NCBI GenBank assembly: GCA_034408935.1
Contig: DAOUMV010000025.1
Location: 123,567-187,566, forward strand
Direction of reading: 5' to 3'
Length of the DNA: 64,000 nucleotides
DNA from: DAOUMF01 sp034408935
GTDB taxonomy: Bacteria > Chloroflexota > Dehalococcoidia > SM23-28-2 > RBG-16-64-32
Shown here: positions 24,512 to 33,562 of the stretch, piece after piece
How the letters are laid out: every line of letters starts with the position of its first letter
Numbering within the stretch: position 1 is the first letter of the stretch
Program-made: the position numbers and the translations under genes
Notes under the pieces: generated by a model
Databases searched by the model: none
Seen by the model: the letters and a program-made list of their open reading frames with translations, nothing else
What the model was told of the DNA's origin: nothing

Positions 24512-27376
24512 CTACGGTGTGCATACGGACCCGAAGTACGGCGGCAACACCTTGAACACGTCCCCCAGGTTGATGAAGCCGTCCGGGAGCAGGTCTCTCC
24601 GAGGACTCCAGTCAGGGATGGTGTCACCGTTCGTGTCGGGCACGTCTGGACTAGAGCCGAAGTACGGTGGGAGCACCTTGAACACGTCCGCCAGGTTGAT
24701 CACCATGCTGTCGTCGAAGTCCGGGGGCCAGCACGCCGGGCCGCAGGCGTCAGCAGGATCTGTCCCTATGAGTGTTTCGTCATAGTCGTTGAAGCCATCG
24801 GCATCGCAGTCAGAGTCACCAGGGCAAGGGTCGCAGGCGTCACCAAGGCCCTCGCCATCGTCATCTTCCTGCCCCGCGTTAGGAGTGGACGGGCAGTTGT
24901 CGCCTATATCGGACACCGCATCGCCGTCGGAGTCACACACCGGATCCGCCCCGTCCGGTCGTCCGTCACCATCGTTGTCCACGGTGTCGACGCAATCGTC
25001 TGCACCGTTTAGTCCACTAGTGTTTGGGGACGGGCCTTCCGTATCGCAGGTGTCGCCGGTCTCGTCCTCGTCGACATCTTCCTGACCCGGATTTTCCGTG
25101 GCCCGACAATTGTCGACAGCATCGATCACACCGTCGCCGTCGGAATCGTCGCAGTGGTCGCCCACGCCATCGCCATCCCAGTCCTCCTGACCAGCGTTGG
25201 CTATGTCCGGGCAGTTGTCATCGATGTCCGCCACCAAGTCGACGTCGGGGTCGTCACAATGGTCGCCGGTGGTGTTCGGGTGGACATCGTCCTCCTGGCC
25301 TGGGTTAGCGACATCGGGGCAATTGTCGACAGTGTTGGGCAAGCCGTCGCGGTCGGAGTCCGCCGGGCAGGTCGTACCCACAGCCACCCCTCCACCCTTG
25401 ACACCCACGACCGGGATTGGATCACCGGCTATCGAGTTAGGGCCGTCCCCGTCGTAGATCGCCAGATCTGGAACACCATCAGGGCCGCCCGCGGGGCCGG
25501 GGATGATGAGAGGGCTAACGCCTGTCCCAACAGCCTCTACGGTAATCCTTGCCAGTACGCCATCGCCGTCCTCATGGTTAGCGGGTGGTGGGGGGTTGTT
25601 CGTCCCATCTGTCGCCGCGACCGTGAAGGAACCGTTGGTGTCGGGCACTCCTTCGCTCGCGCTCAGGAAGCCCGCGCCCCCGCCGCTAGCGATGCGCGAG
25701 ATGATCGTAACGTCGTCGGGCGGGCTCGAGCCCGCCGCGTCAACGTCGGTAACGCCGGTGACCTTGATGATCGCAGGGTCATAGTCCATATCGACTTGGT
25801 AGCCAGCGATCATATCCACGGGGTCTACCCGTTCTGCGACTAGATCGAAGGTGTGGGTGTCTCCAACCTCCGCAACCTCCGCACAGCCCTGGACGCTCCC
25901 GACATAGTCATCATCGTTTCCCATAGGATTGGCGTCGATCGCCACTAGGCCCACCTCTCCTGGCACGGGCGTGGGGAGAGTGCACGACGAGCCGAACACC
26001 GGCGGCAGCACCTTGATGAGATCAAGGATGTTGATCACACCGTCTGGAACGAGGTCTCGCCGTTGAGTATGGTCGGGATCACAGGTGGTGGAGCTGAAGC
26101 CGGGTGGACACAATACCTGGAGCACGTCCCCGAAGTTGATCACCTGGTTGTCGTCGAGATCCGGCGGCCAGGCGTTGGCGCCGCAGTCTAGGTCGGGGTC
26201 GGTGCCGATGAAGGCTTCGTCGCAATCCGTGTACGTGTCGCCATCGTAATCGGCGCAGGGCGTGGGTGTTGGTGTTGGGCTAGGTGTTGGAGTGGGAGAA
26301 GGCGTCGGGGCGACGCACGGCTCGCCCACGGAGATGGCGGCGACTCCCAGGCTCTCCACCGGGATCGGGTCGCCAGGTAGATCGTTGGCGCCGCTGCCGT
26401 CGACGATAATGAGATCGGGTATGCCATCCGCACCGCCGGCCGCGCCGGGAATGGTGAGAGGACTGGTGCCGTTGGCGACGCCGGTGACGGTGAACCTGGC
26501 CAGGACGCCGTCGCCCGACTCGTGGTGGGCGGGAGGAGGAGACGGGGCGGCGGTGCCGTCGACGCCCACAAACGTGACGGAGTTGGGCTTGGCCGTAAGG
26601 TCGGTGTCGGCGACGATGAAGCCTGCGCCGCCGCCGCTGCCGATGCGGGAGAGGATGCTGACGTCGTTGGGGTTGTTGCTGCCGGCGGGGTCGACAACGA
26701 TGAGGTCGCACAGCTCCTCGTCGATGCGCGGGCCGGCACCGCAGTCGGGATCAGCGCGGTCAATCCCGGTGTCGCCGTCGTTGTCGACGCCGTCCGAGCA
26801 CTGGTTGTCGCCTGGGGAGCCGACGGAGCCGTCCTCGTGCTGGTCGCCGTCGTTGTCGGTGAAGTCTTGCCAATAGCCAGCCTGCGCGCCGGTGATGTCG
26901 TTGTAGCAGTCCTCGTCAAAGCGGCCGTCGCTGTCGTCGTCGATGCCTATGCCGATCACGGCGGGGTCGTAGTCGATATCGACCTGGTAGCCGGAGATCC
27001 TGTCAGCCGGGTCCACCCCCTGCACCCACAGGTCGACGACAACGGTCTGGCCGACGTCAAGCTCAACACAGGAGTCGGGAGCCGAGACGGTGGTGTCGTC
27101 ATTGTCAAGGTAGAGCCCTCTCTGACAGTCCGGGTCGGCACCGTCGGTCAGGCCGTCCGCGTCGTTGTCGACGTTGTCGTAGCACTGGTTAGTGGCGGGA
27201 GCCTTTTGGGTGCCGTCCTCGCCCTGGTCACCGTTGTCGTCGACGTTGGTGTCGATGGCGACCTCGGTGACAACCTGAGGAACGGCCTGGGCAGGGAGAC
27301 CCCAGTGGCGAAGGCCAATCACAACCAGGGCCACAACCATCCCCACCACGAGCGAACCGACCGCAAAGTGTCTCAT
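24512..27376 (-). CDS. secreted cohesin/dockerin-like protein with calcium-binding repeats
   Basis: A 954-residue exported, very acidic protein with an N-terminal signal (about 5-32). Regions in order: Asp-rich calcium repeat (41-85); cohesin-like beta domain (about 100-352) with a calcium-loop insertion at 145-220; Thr-Pro linker (357-373); dockerin-like pair (405-465, with INFGDVLQVL and INILDLIKVL); second cohesin-like domain (about 495-668); thrombospondin type 3-like DxDxDG repeats (670-865); and a second dockerin-like pair (885-952, with INLADVFKVL and INLGDVFKVL). Cohesins normally bind dockerins on other proteins; here both occur on one chain, twice. GGGAGG precedes the ATG. The function is probably extracellular assembly or surface structure. 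Confidence 0.82.
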   Translation of the reverse strand: MRHFAVGSLVVGMVVALVVIGLRHWGLPAQAVPQVVTEVAIDTNVDDNGDQGEDGTQKAPATNQCYDNVDNDADGLTDGADPDCQRGLYLDNDDTTVSAPDSCVELDVGQTVVVDLWVQGVDPADRISGYQVDIDYDPAVIGIGIDDDSDGRFDEDCYNDITGAQAGYWQDFTDNDGDQHEDGSVGSPGDNQCSDGVDNDGDTGIDRADPDCGAGPRIDEELCDLIVVDPAGSNNPNDVSILSRIGSGGGAGFIVADTDLTAKPNSVTFVGVDGTAAPSPPPAHHESGDGVLARFTVTGVANGTSPLTIPGAAGGADGIPDLIIVDGSGANDLPGDPIPVESLGVAAISVGEPCVAPTPSPTPTPSPTPTPTPCADYDGDTYTDCDEAFIGTDPDLDCGANAWPPDLDDNQVINFGDVLQVLCPPGFSSTTCDPDHTQRRDLVPDGVINILDLIKVLPPVFGSSCTLPTPVPGEVGLVAIDANPMGNDDDYVGSVQGCAEVAEVGDTHTFDLVAERVDPVDMIAGYQVDMDYDPAIIKVTGVTDVDAAGSSPPDDVTIISRIASGGGAGFLSASEGVPDTNGSFTVAATDGTNNPPPPANHEDGDGVLARITVEAVGTGVSPLIIPGPAGGPDGVPDLAIYDGDGPNSIAGDPIPVVGVKGGGVAVGTTCPADSDRDGLPNTVDNCPDVANPGQEDDVHPNTTGDHCDDPDVDLVADIDDNCPDIANAGQEDWDGDGVGDHCDDSDGDGVIDAVDNCRATENPGQEDVDEDETGDTCDTEGPSPNTSGLNGADDCVDTVDNDGDGRPDGADPVCDSDGDAVSDIGDNCPSTPNAGQEDDDGEGLGDACDPCPGDSDCDADGFNDYDETLIGTDPADACGPACWPPDFDDSMVINLADVFKVLPPYFGSSPDVPDTNGDTIPDWSPRRDLLPDGFINLGDVFKVLPPYFGSVCTP

Positions 27377-27415
27377 TCCTTAACACCTCCCTTGCGGGCC
27401 AAGCCCGGCGTGCCA

Positions 27416-27444
27416 CATTTAGCACTTTTGACCTAACCTGTCAA
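27416..27444 (-). promoter_or_regulatory. promoter of the cohesin/dockerin gene
   Basis: On the minus strand a perfect TTGACA (27444-27439) and TAAATG (27421-27416) are spaced by 17 bases, about 40 bases upstream of the ATG. Confidence 0.55.
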
Positions 27445-27480
27445 GCTTGTGCCTGGGGGAGCACCTGGAATCTCGTGGCG

Positions 27481-27510
27481 TTGACCGGCCGTGGCCGCGC
27501 CTGCTACAAT
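27481..27510 (+). promoter_or_regulatory. promoter of the CoA-ligase-like gene
   Basis: TTGACC at 27481-27486 and TACAAT at 27505-27510 with an 18-base spacer; the leader to the start codon is about 130 bases. Confidence 0.55.
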
Positions 27511-27543
27511 CGGGGCGAAGTTAACGCGCACGTTAGAGTGACG

Positions 27544-27589
27544 CCTGCCTGCCGGTAGGCAGGGGCGAGGGCCAAAGGATCGGCCCTCG
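27544..27589 (+). promoter_or_regulatory. two leader hairpins upstream of the CoA ligase
   Basis: CCTGCCT/AGGCAGG (27544-27563) is a repeat-type palindrome also seen in variant form at 38673. CGAGGGCC (27566-27573) pairs perfectly with GGCCCTCG (27582-27589) around the loop AAAGGATC. The second stem matches that of the leader at 22154. Confidence 0.45.
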
Positions 27590-27607
27590 TCGTTTGTAAG
27601 CCGAACT

Positions 27608-27640
27608 CCGCTCGCCCTTCGACAGGCTCAGGACGAACGG
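27608..27640. repeat. stem-loop repeat with TTCGACAGGCTCA loop
   Basis: The conserved 13-base loop (27618-27630) is flanked by CCGCTCGCCC and GGACGAACGG, which pair at eight of ten positions. It ends six bases before the GTG start of the CoA-ligase-like gene, in the place where a ribosome-binding site would be expected. Confidence 0.65.
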
Positions 27641-27646
27641 AGAGAA

Positions 27647-29218
27647 GTGGAGCAGGCTCTGGTCAAACAGCGGATGCCGAGCCCGGCAGGGGAAGTCCCA
27701 ACTGAGGGTGGCCCGTTGGCCCCTTCGACAGGCCCTGCGACGGACTCTTCGACGCTGCTCAGGACAGGCTCAGGACATGGCCTGGACTACCTCTTCCACC
27801 CCCGCTCGGTGGCCATAGCTGGCGTATCGCCGCCCCAGATCGGCTTCGGCGGCGTCGGTGCCGGATTCGTCATGGCCCTCCAAGACATGGAGTTCCCGGC
27901 CATATACCCCGTCAACCCCAAGCACCAGGAGATCGAGGGGCTGAAATGCTACCCCAGCCTCTTCGACATCGAGGGGCCCGTCGACCACGTCATCTCCAGC
28001 GTCCCCGCGCGCATCGTCCCGTCGCTGGTCGACGACTGCATCGCCAAGGGGGTGAAGTGCATCCACTTCTTCACCGCCGGCTTCAGCGAGACGGGTGAAG
28101 AGGAGAAGGCGGAGCTGGAGGCGCAGGTCGTGCAGCGAGCGGTCGAGGCCGGGATCCGCGTCATAGGCCCCAACTGCATGGGATTCTACGTGCCCGCCAG
28201 CAGGCTTGCCTTCATGCCGGGGTTCCCCAGGGAGCCGGGGCCGGTGGCTTTCATCTCCCAGAGCGGCGGCAACGCCACGGAGATGGTGTACACCTCGGTG
28301 CCGCGGGGAATCCGATACTCCAAGGTCGTGAGCTACGGCAACGCCGCCGATATCGATGAGGGCGAGCTGCTGGACTACCTGACGGAAGACCCGGAAAGCG
28401 AGGTCATCTGCGCCTACATCGAAGGCGTCAAGGACGGGCGCCACTTTTTCGAGGCGATGCGGAGGGCCGCTGCGGTCAAGCCCGTCATCGTCCTCAAGGG
28501 GGGACGAACGGAGGCGGGCACGAGGGCCGTGCACTCGCACACGGGGTCGCTAGCCGGCTCCATGGACGTGTTCGATGCCCTGCTGCGGCAGGTGGGCGCG
28601 GTGCGGGCCGACAGCGTGGAGGAGATGGCGGACCTGGCGATGGCTTTCGTCTCCGTGGGCCTGGCGGACAGCGGGTTCGGCGCCCTTACCGGCCCCGGCG
28701 TCGTAGTCGTGGGCGGCGGCGGCGGCTTCAGCGTGTTCGCCGCCGACGAACTGGACGAGGCCGGCCTGCGCTGTCCCGTCCTGCCGGAGACGACCCAGCA
28801 GGCCCTACGGGAGTTTACGCCCGTGGCCGGCACCAGCGTGCGCAACCCGGTAGATTCCATCATGGTCTTCGATCCGTCCAAGCTGAAGAGTACCATCGAG
28901 GTGGTAGGCTCGGCGGAGAACATCGACGCCGTGATGTTCCACACCAACTTCAACTTCGGGGGATGGCGACGCTCGGCCGCCTGGTTCGACCCCGAGATCT
29001 ATCGGCAGAAGGCGGCTGAGGCGCTCGTAGAGGCCCGCCAGGCCTGCGGCAAGCCGCTCGTTCTGGTGATGAGACCGGCCCTGGACGTGCAGGCGATGGA
29101 GCAGACGCTGGCGTTCCTGGAGCTGTGCTGGGAGGCCCACATCCCCGTATTCCCGACAATCCCCCGGGCGGCCAACGCCCTGGCGAAAGTACTGCACTGG
29201 CGCCAGAACCGGCGCTAG
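27647..29218 (+). CDS. acyl-CoA synthetase (ADP-forming) alpha-subunit-like protein
   Basis: A 523-residue protein of the acetyl-CoA synthetase (ADP-forming)/succinyl-CoA ligase alpha type, which interconverts acyl-CoA plus ADP and acid plus ATP through a phosphohistidine. The CoA-binding Rossmann domain begins at about residue 48 (DYLFHPRSVAIAG). The ligase domains follow, with the candidate catalytic His298 in HSHTGSLAG. The ATP-grasp beta domain is absent and no separate beta gene is adjacent. The first 47 residues are not family sequence and are partly encoded by a palindromic repeat (27721-27777). No usable start codon lies between that repeat and the conserved domain, so the repeat is probably translated. 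The start is GTG at 27647. Confidence 0.82.
   Translation: MEQALVKQRMPSPAGEVPTEGGPLAPSTGPATDSSTLLRTGSGHGLDYLFHPRSVAIAGVSPPQIGFGGVGAGFVMALQDMEFPAIYPVNPKHQEIEGLKCYPSLFDIEGPVDHVISSVPARIVPSLVDDCIAKGVKCIHFFTAGFSETGEEEKAELEAQVVQRAVEAGIRVIGPNCMGFYVPASRLAFMPGFPREPGPVAFISQSGGNATEMVYTSVPRGIRYSKVVSYGNAADIDEGELLDYLTEDPESEVICAYIEGVKDGRHFFEAMRRAAAVKPVIVLKGGRTEAGTRAVHSHTGSLAGSMDVFDALLRQVGAVRADSVEEMADLAMAFVSVGLADSGFGALTGPGVVVVGGGGGFSVFAADELDEAGLRCPVLPETTQQALREFTPVAGTSVRNPVDSIMVFDPSKLKSTIEVVGSAENIDAVMFHTNFNFGGWRRSAAWFDPEIYRQKAAEALVEARQACGKPLVLVMRPALDVQAMEQTLAFLELCWEAHIPVFPTIPRAANALAKVLHWRQNRR
27721..27777. repeat. degenerate stem-loop repeat inside the CoA ligase gene
   Basis: CCCTTCGACAGGC at the left and TTCGACGCTGCTCAGGAC followed by AGGCTCAGGAC at the right look like two overlapping or nested copies of the TTCGACAGGCTCA element. 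They are read in frame as APSTGPATDSSTLLRTGSG near the N-terminus. Confidence 0.55.
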
Positions 29219-29235
29219 CTCGCCACCGTACTATC

Positions 29236-30339
29236 ATGATGGGGCTCACCGAGATTCGTCGTCGCAAGTTTCAGTTCGCTTTGATCACCCTCCTGGTGAC
29301 TCTCATCGCGTACCTCATCCTCATGATCAACGGCCTCGGCATTGGCCTGAACGAGCAGGCGGGGAGCGCCCTGAGAGCGCTGGACGCGGATGCGCTGGCC
29401 TACGCCAGGAACAGCGACCTCAGCGTTATCCGCTCGGAGCTAGGCTCCAAGACGGTAGAGCAGCTCGGCGGCATGGAAGGCGTGACAGAGTGGGCCCCCC
29501 TAGGCTACGTGGGGGCGAACGTGCGAGACGGGGAGGGAGACACCACCGGGGCCGCCCTCCTCGGCTACGAGCCCGGTTCCATCGCTGAGCCGGACGTCGC
29601 GGCTGGTGAAGCCCTCGGCCTGCAAGATCGGCGCGGCGTGCTCGCTGACTCCGCCTTCCTGAAAGCCTCCGGCCTCTCTATCGGCGACCGAATCGTGGTT
29701 CCTTCGCGGCTCAGGGAGTTCGAATTCACCATCGTGGGTGAGGTCGACGAAGGGTACTTCTTCTTCCAGCCGGTGGTCTACATGCTTCTCGACAGTTGGA
29801 GGGAGGTCAAGTACGGGCCTGACGACCCTGACGCGCCGCTGGCGAGCATCGTTCTCCTGCAGGGTGACGGCCTGGCCGGCCGCACGACTGACGCCTACGA
29901 GGTCGTCTCCAAGGAGACCGCATTCGCCAACATCGAGGGCGTACAGGGGCAGCAGATGACGGTGAACGCGCTACGGGTCTTCGGCTTCGCCATCGGCGCC
30001 CTGGTCATCGGCATCTTCTTCTACGTTCTCACCATGCAGAAGACAGCGCAGGTAGGTCTCCTCAAGGCCATCGGAGCCAGCAACGGCTATGTCTTCCGCC
30101 AACTGCTGCTGCAGGTGGTAACGGTGACGGCACTGGGGGCGGTCATCGCCGTGCCCCTGGCCTACGCCACGGACAGCGCACTGAACGAACTCCCAGAGAC
30201 GGTGCCCGTCGCCTTTACGGGGTTCACCTTCGTCCTCACCTCCGTGCTGGTGGTGACGACGGGTATCGTCGGTGCCCTGTTCTCGGTGCGCCAACTCGCC
30301 CGCGTCGATCCCATCATCGCGCTCGGTCACCAGGAGTAA
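29236..30339 (+). CDS. ABC transporter permease (FtsX/DevC-like)
   Basis: A 367-residue permease with the MacB/FtsX topology: one N-terminal membrane helix (about 15-35), a large extracytoplasmic domain (about 40-245) and three C-terminal helices (about 250-360) ending RVDPIIALGHQE. The start is the first of two adjacent ATG codons at 29236. Its stop is one base before the ATPase start, so the two form one transporter. Such systems usually act in efflux or in transmitting mechanical force across the membrane, not uptake; the substrate is not evident. Confidence 0.85.
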   Translation: MMGLTEIRRRKFQFALITLLVTLIAYLILMINGLGIGLNEQAGSALRALDADALAYARNSDLSVIRSELGSKTVEQLGGMEGVTEWAPLGYVGANVRDGEGDTTGAALLGYEPGSIAEPDVAAGEALGLQDRRGVLADSAFLKASGLSIGDRIVVPSRLREFEFTIVGEVDEGYFFFQPVVYMLLDSWREVKYGPDDPDAPLASIVLLQGDGLAGRTTDAYEVVSKETAFANIEGVQGQQMTVNALRVFGFAIGALVIGIFFYVLTMQKTAQVGLLKAIGASNGYVFRQLLLQVVTVTALGAVIAVPLAYATDSALNELPETVPVAFTGFTFVLTSVLVVTTGIVGALFSVRQLARVDPIIALGHQE

Positions 30340-30340
30340 C

Positions 30341-31051
30341 ATGAGCGCCACGCTAGCGGTAACCGATCTGAACAAGACCTACGGCAGCGGGGCGCTGGCG
30401 GTGCACGCCGTGCGGGACGTGAACTTCAGCACGGAACCGGGGGACTTCGTGGCCATCGTGGGGCCGTCAGGGTCGGGTAAGACGACGCTCCTGGCGATGA
30501 TCGGGGGGCTGCTCAGGCCGACGAGCGGCAGCATCCATGTGAGCGGCCAGGAGATCGGACGCCTGTCGGATGGGGAGCGGGCGAGGTACCGCCGTGACAG
30601 GGTCGGCTACGTGTTCCAGGCGAACAACCTGATCCTCTTCCTGACAGCGCGGGAGAACCTGACGCTCATGTATGAGATCGGGCCGGGAGGCCGTCGCGAG
30701 GCCATCAGCCGGGCGGACGGGCTGCTGGAGGAGCTGGGCCTCACCTCCCGCGCACACGCCCTTGCCAGTCAGCTTTCGGCGGGCGAACGCCAGCGGGTGG
30801 CCATCGCCCGCGCCCTGATGCGGGACCCCTGGCTGATCCTCGTCGATGAGCCCACCGCGAACCTGGACTCGGAGCTGGGCGAGCAGGTGGTACGATCGCT
30901 CATCGATGAAGTGAAAGGCCGGGGGAAGCTGGGCATCATGGTCACGCACGACCCGCGCATGGCCGCTCTGGCCGACGTCGTCCTGGAGATGCGGGACGGC
31001 CATCTGATACGGCGGGAGCGACAAGCGGGCGAGGAGACGAGGCGCGCCTAG
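30341..31051 (+). CDS. ABC transporter ATP-binding protein (LolD/MacB-like)
   Basis: A 236-residue ATPase partner of the preceding permease. Walker A GPSGSGKTT is at residues 41-49, the Q-loop is in VFQANNL, the signature is LSAGERQRVAIARAL and Walker B is LILVDEPTANLD, with the switch histidine in VTHDP. The second glycine of the usual LSGGQ signature is Ala, a common variant in this subfamily. The ATG at 30341 starts immediately after the permease stop. Its stop codon overlaps that of the convergent HAD gene (31048-31051). Confidence 0.92.
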   Translation: MSATLAVTDLNKTYGSGALAVHAVRDVNFSTEPGDFVAIVGPSGSGKTTLLAMIGGLLRPTSGSIHVSGQEIGRLSDGERARYRRDRVGYVFQANNLILFLTARENLTLMYEIGPGGRREAISRADGLLEELGLTSRAHALASQLSAGERQRVAIARALMRDPWLILVDEPTANLDSELGEQVVRSLIDEVKGRGKLGIMVTHDPRMAALADVVLEMRDGHLIRRERQAGEETRRA

Positions 31052-31800
31052 CGGCGATTCGTTCGCATCGGCAGCAATTCCGCGATAGAGCGGATGATCC
31101 GATCCGGGCGGACGGTCGCCCCCGCAGGTAGCCCCGCTCCCGGCGGGTCGACCCAGATGGCGTAGAGACCGAGGCGCTGGGGCGCGGCAACGTCCCACTC
31201 CAGGTTGTCGCCCACGCTCCAGGTCTGCTCAGGCTCAGACCCGAGCGCCCGCATGGCGGCCCGATACACGCGTTCGTCCGGCTTGCCGCAACCGAACTCG
31301 CCCTCGATGAGGATATGGTTGAAGTGACGCGCCAGATCGAAGCGCTCGACCTTGGCACGCTGTCCCTCTGCACTGCCGTTGGTGATGAGACCGAGGCGGA
31401 CACCCATCGCGCGCAGACCCTCCAGCGCCTCGATGGCTCCGGGGAACAGGCGGACACCGGCCTCGCGGAGGTCACGGTACCGGTGGGCGGTGTTCCGCGC
31501 CAGAGTAGGAAGATCGAGGCCCAGAGACCGAAGCGCCTCCTCCACGATTCCGCTGGTCGCTTTCCTGAGGTCCAGCCTGCCTTCCCGGTGACGGTCCGGG
31601 TCCGACCAGAATCGACGGCGGGCTGGGGCGAGGGCGGCGAGGAGGGCATCGGCCTCGAGGCCCTGGACCTGCGCGGCCGCCTCCTTACAAACGGTGCGCC
31701 AGGCGGGCTCGACGCTGCTGCTGTCGTCGATGATGGTGTCGTCCAGGTCGAATATGATCGCCTGCGGGGCGATGCGCCCTCTCTGCCCACTCGCAGTCAC
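31048..31800 (-). CDS. HAD superfamily hydrolase
   Basis: A 250-residue haloacid-dehalogenase-type phosphatase. Motif I IFDLDDT places the nucleophile at Asp18 and the acid/base at Asp20; motif II LITNGS, a motif III lysine (GCGKPDERVY) and motif IV GDNLEWDV are all present. An alpha-helical cap lies between motifs I and II, as in the YjjG/2-haloacid subfamily. GTG at 31800 starts 4 bases after the mutL stop, so it is probably cotranscribed with mutL. The substrate, probably a phosphorylated metabolite or nucleotide, cannot be read. Confidence 0.88.
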   Translation of the reverse strand: MTASGQRGRIAPQAIIFDLDDTIIDDSSSVEPAWRTVCKEAAAQVQGLEADALLAALAPARRRFWSDPDRHREGRLDLRKATSGIVEEALRSLGLDLPTLARNTAHRYRDLREAGVRLFPGAIEALEGLRAMGVRLGLITNGSAEGQRAKVERFDLARHFNHILIEGEFGCGKPDERVYRAAMRALGSEPEQTWSVGDNLEWDVAAPQRLGLYAIWVDPPGAGLPAGATVRPDRIIRSIAELLPMRTNRR

Positions 31801-31804
31801 GGAG

Positions 31805-33544
31805 CTAGCGTCGGCCGAACTCCCGGGCCAGCGTCTCGGCGCTCATGTGGATCATGGTCGGGCGTCCGTGCGGGCAGGTGCTGGGCGCCTCTGAGTTCTC
31901 CATCTGGATGACGAGCTCTCGCATCTCCTCCTGGCTCAGCGTCTTGCCGGCGCGGATGGCGCTGTGGCAGGCCAGGGACATCGCTACGCTGTCACGGCGA
32001 TCGCCTTCGCCCTCCTCCAGCATGAGGTCCAGGAACGACACGATCGCCTGGCGAGGGTCGGAGCCAGCGAGGGCCGTGGGCACGGCGCGCACGAGGTAGG
32101 ACGCCTGGCCGAAGGGCTCGACGGCGAAGCCGTGGTCGCCCAACAGCTCCTCGTGTTCGGTGATCAGCGCCCGATGCGGGGGCGAGAGGTCCAGCGTCAG
32201 CGGCTCGAGCAGCGCCTGCACGTCCGGAGCGCTCTCCACGCGCTGGCGGCAGAAGCGCTCGTAGAGGACGCGCTCGTGGGCAGCGTGCTGATCGATGAGG
32301 TACATACCGTCGGGGCCTTCGGCGATGATGTAGGTGCTGCCAAGCTGGCCGATGACACGCAGGGCGGGCAGGGCGGCGGCGGGCGTCGACGGGCCGGCCG
32401 CGGGGGATGGCTGCGTTGCCTCCGCTTCCGCCTGCCTGCGCTCCAACGCGCGGGCGTGCTCCCACAAGGGTGGCGACGAGGGCTGAACGGAGAGATCGAG
32501 CGTCGCTGAGGGGGCAACCGTGGCCGCGGGCACTGGCGCGGACTCCAGCAGGGCTGCCCTCACCGCGCGCTGGACTGCCCCGAACACGGCCGACTCGTCC
32601 CGGAAGCGGACCTCTCGCTTCGTCGGATGGACATTGACGTCCACCTCCTCGTGGGGCATCCGCAGGTGGAGGACGGCGATGGGATAGCGCCCGACCATCA
32701 GCATCCCCCGATACGCCTCCTCCACTGCGTAGGCGAGGCGCCGACTCTGGATCCAGCGCCCGTTGACGAACAGGCTCACGTAGCCCCGGCTGGCGCGGCT
32801 CACGTGGGGCGAGGAGGACAGCCCTTCGACGGAGCTCAGGACAGGCCCTTCCACGGTCACAGCGCCTTCGCCTGGCCGGACGGGGAGCATCGCCGCGGCC
32901 ACATCCGCGCCATAGACGGCGGCGATGGCGTCCCGCAGTTCGCCGCTGCCGCTGGTCAGCAGTACCTGCCGACCGTCGAGGGTTAGGGAGAAGCGCACGG
33001 CCGGGTAAGCCAGGGCGTAGTGGCTGACCACGGAGGCGATCTGGTTGGCCTCGGTGGAGGGAGAGCGCAGGAACTTGCGGCGCGCTGGCTGGCGGGCGAA
33101 GAGGTTGCGCACGGCGACGCTGGTGCCCACAGGGGCGCCCCGGCTCCCTCGCTCCACCGCGGCGCCGCCGTCGAGTCGGATGAACGCGGCGGACTGAGCG
33201 TCGGGCGGCCGCGACACCATCTCCACCTCGGCCACGGCGGCGATGGCGGGGAGGGCCTCGCCGCGGAAGCCGAGGCTGGTGATGCGCAGCAGGTCGTCAT
33301 CCGTCAGCTTGCTGGTGGCGTGACGGGCGAAGGCGATCTCCAGTTCCTCGGGGGCCAAGCCGCATCCATCGTCCACCACGCGGATGGTGTCCGTACCACC
33401 ACCGGCGATCTCCACCGAGATGACGCCGGCGCCGGCGTCGAGGGCGTTCTCCACCAGCTCCTTGACCACGGAGGCGGGCCGCTCCACCACCTCGCCAGCG
33501 GCGATCCTGGCGGCGACATCAGGGGAGAGAACGCGGATGGTCAA
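31805..33544 (-). CDS. mutL: DNA mismatch repair protein MutL
   Basis: A 579-residue GHKL-ATPase that links MutS mismatch recognition to strand incision. The N-terminal ATPase motifs are present: ELVENALDAG with Glu32/Asn36-type residues, DDGCG, and TSKL...GFRGEAL. The C-terminal domain keeps the endonuclease motif DQHAAHERVLYE plus ACHSAIRAG and CPHGRP, so it should nick DNA, as in bacteria without MutH. Residues about 231-244 (GPVLSSVEGLSS) derive from a palindromic repeat. The start is TTG at 33544, with AGGAG six bases upstream and a TACAAT -10 box at 33568-33563. A copy of its 5-prime end lies at 34829-34911. Confidence 0.94.
   Translation of the reverse strand: MTIRVLSPDVAARIAAGEVVERPASVVKELVENALDAGAGVISVEIAGGGTDTIRVVDDGCGLAPEELEIAFARHATSKLTDDDLLRITSLGFRGEALPAIAAVAEVEMVSRPPDAQSAAFIRLDGGAAVERGSRGAPVGTSVAVRNLFARQPARRKFLRSPSTEANQIASVVSHYALAYPAVRFSLTLDGRQVLLTSGSGELRDAIAAVYGADVAAAMLPVRPGEGAVTVEGPVLSSVEGLSSSPHVSRASRGYVSLFVNGRWIQSRRLAYAVEEAYRGMLMVGRYPIAVLHLRMPHEEVDVNVHPTKREVRFRDESAVFGAVQRAVRAALLESAPVPAATVAPSATLDLSVQPSSPPLWEHARALERRQAEAEATQPSPAAGPSTPAAALPALRVIGQLGSTYIIAEGPDGMYLIDQHAAHERVLYERFCRQRVESAPDVQALLEPLTLDLSPPHRALITEHEELLGDHGFAVEPFGQASYLVRAVPTALAGSDPRQAIVSFLDLMLEEGEGDRRDSVAMSLACHSAIRAGKTLSQEEMRELVIQMENSEAPSTCPHGRPTMIHMSAETLAREFGRR
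32821..32849. repeat. stem-loop repeat inside mutL
   Basis: CCCTTCGACGGAGCTCAGGACAGG-type sequence with a variant loop TTCGACGGAGCTCA. On the coding strand it gives the peptide GPVLSSVEG in the region between the ATPase and transducer motifs. It lies in the opposite orientation to the gene. Confidence 0.6.
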
Positions 33545-33562
33545 CGGGGGCTCCTGGGCGCG

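Noticed and set aside
26259..26310. Short tandem repeat as a possible CRISPR-like or microsatellite array
   Set aside because: It encodes the Thr-Pro linker of the secreted protein; there are no spacers, and I saw no CRISPR array anywhere in the window.
26522..27436. Long plus-strand frames opposite the cohesin/dockerin gene
   Set aside because: They are mirror frames of the Asp-rich repeats (GTC-rich codons) and show only Val/Gly-rich low complexity.
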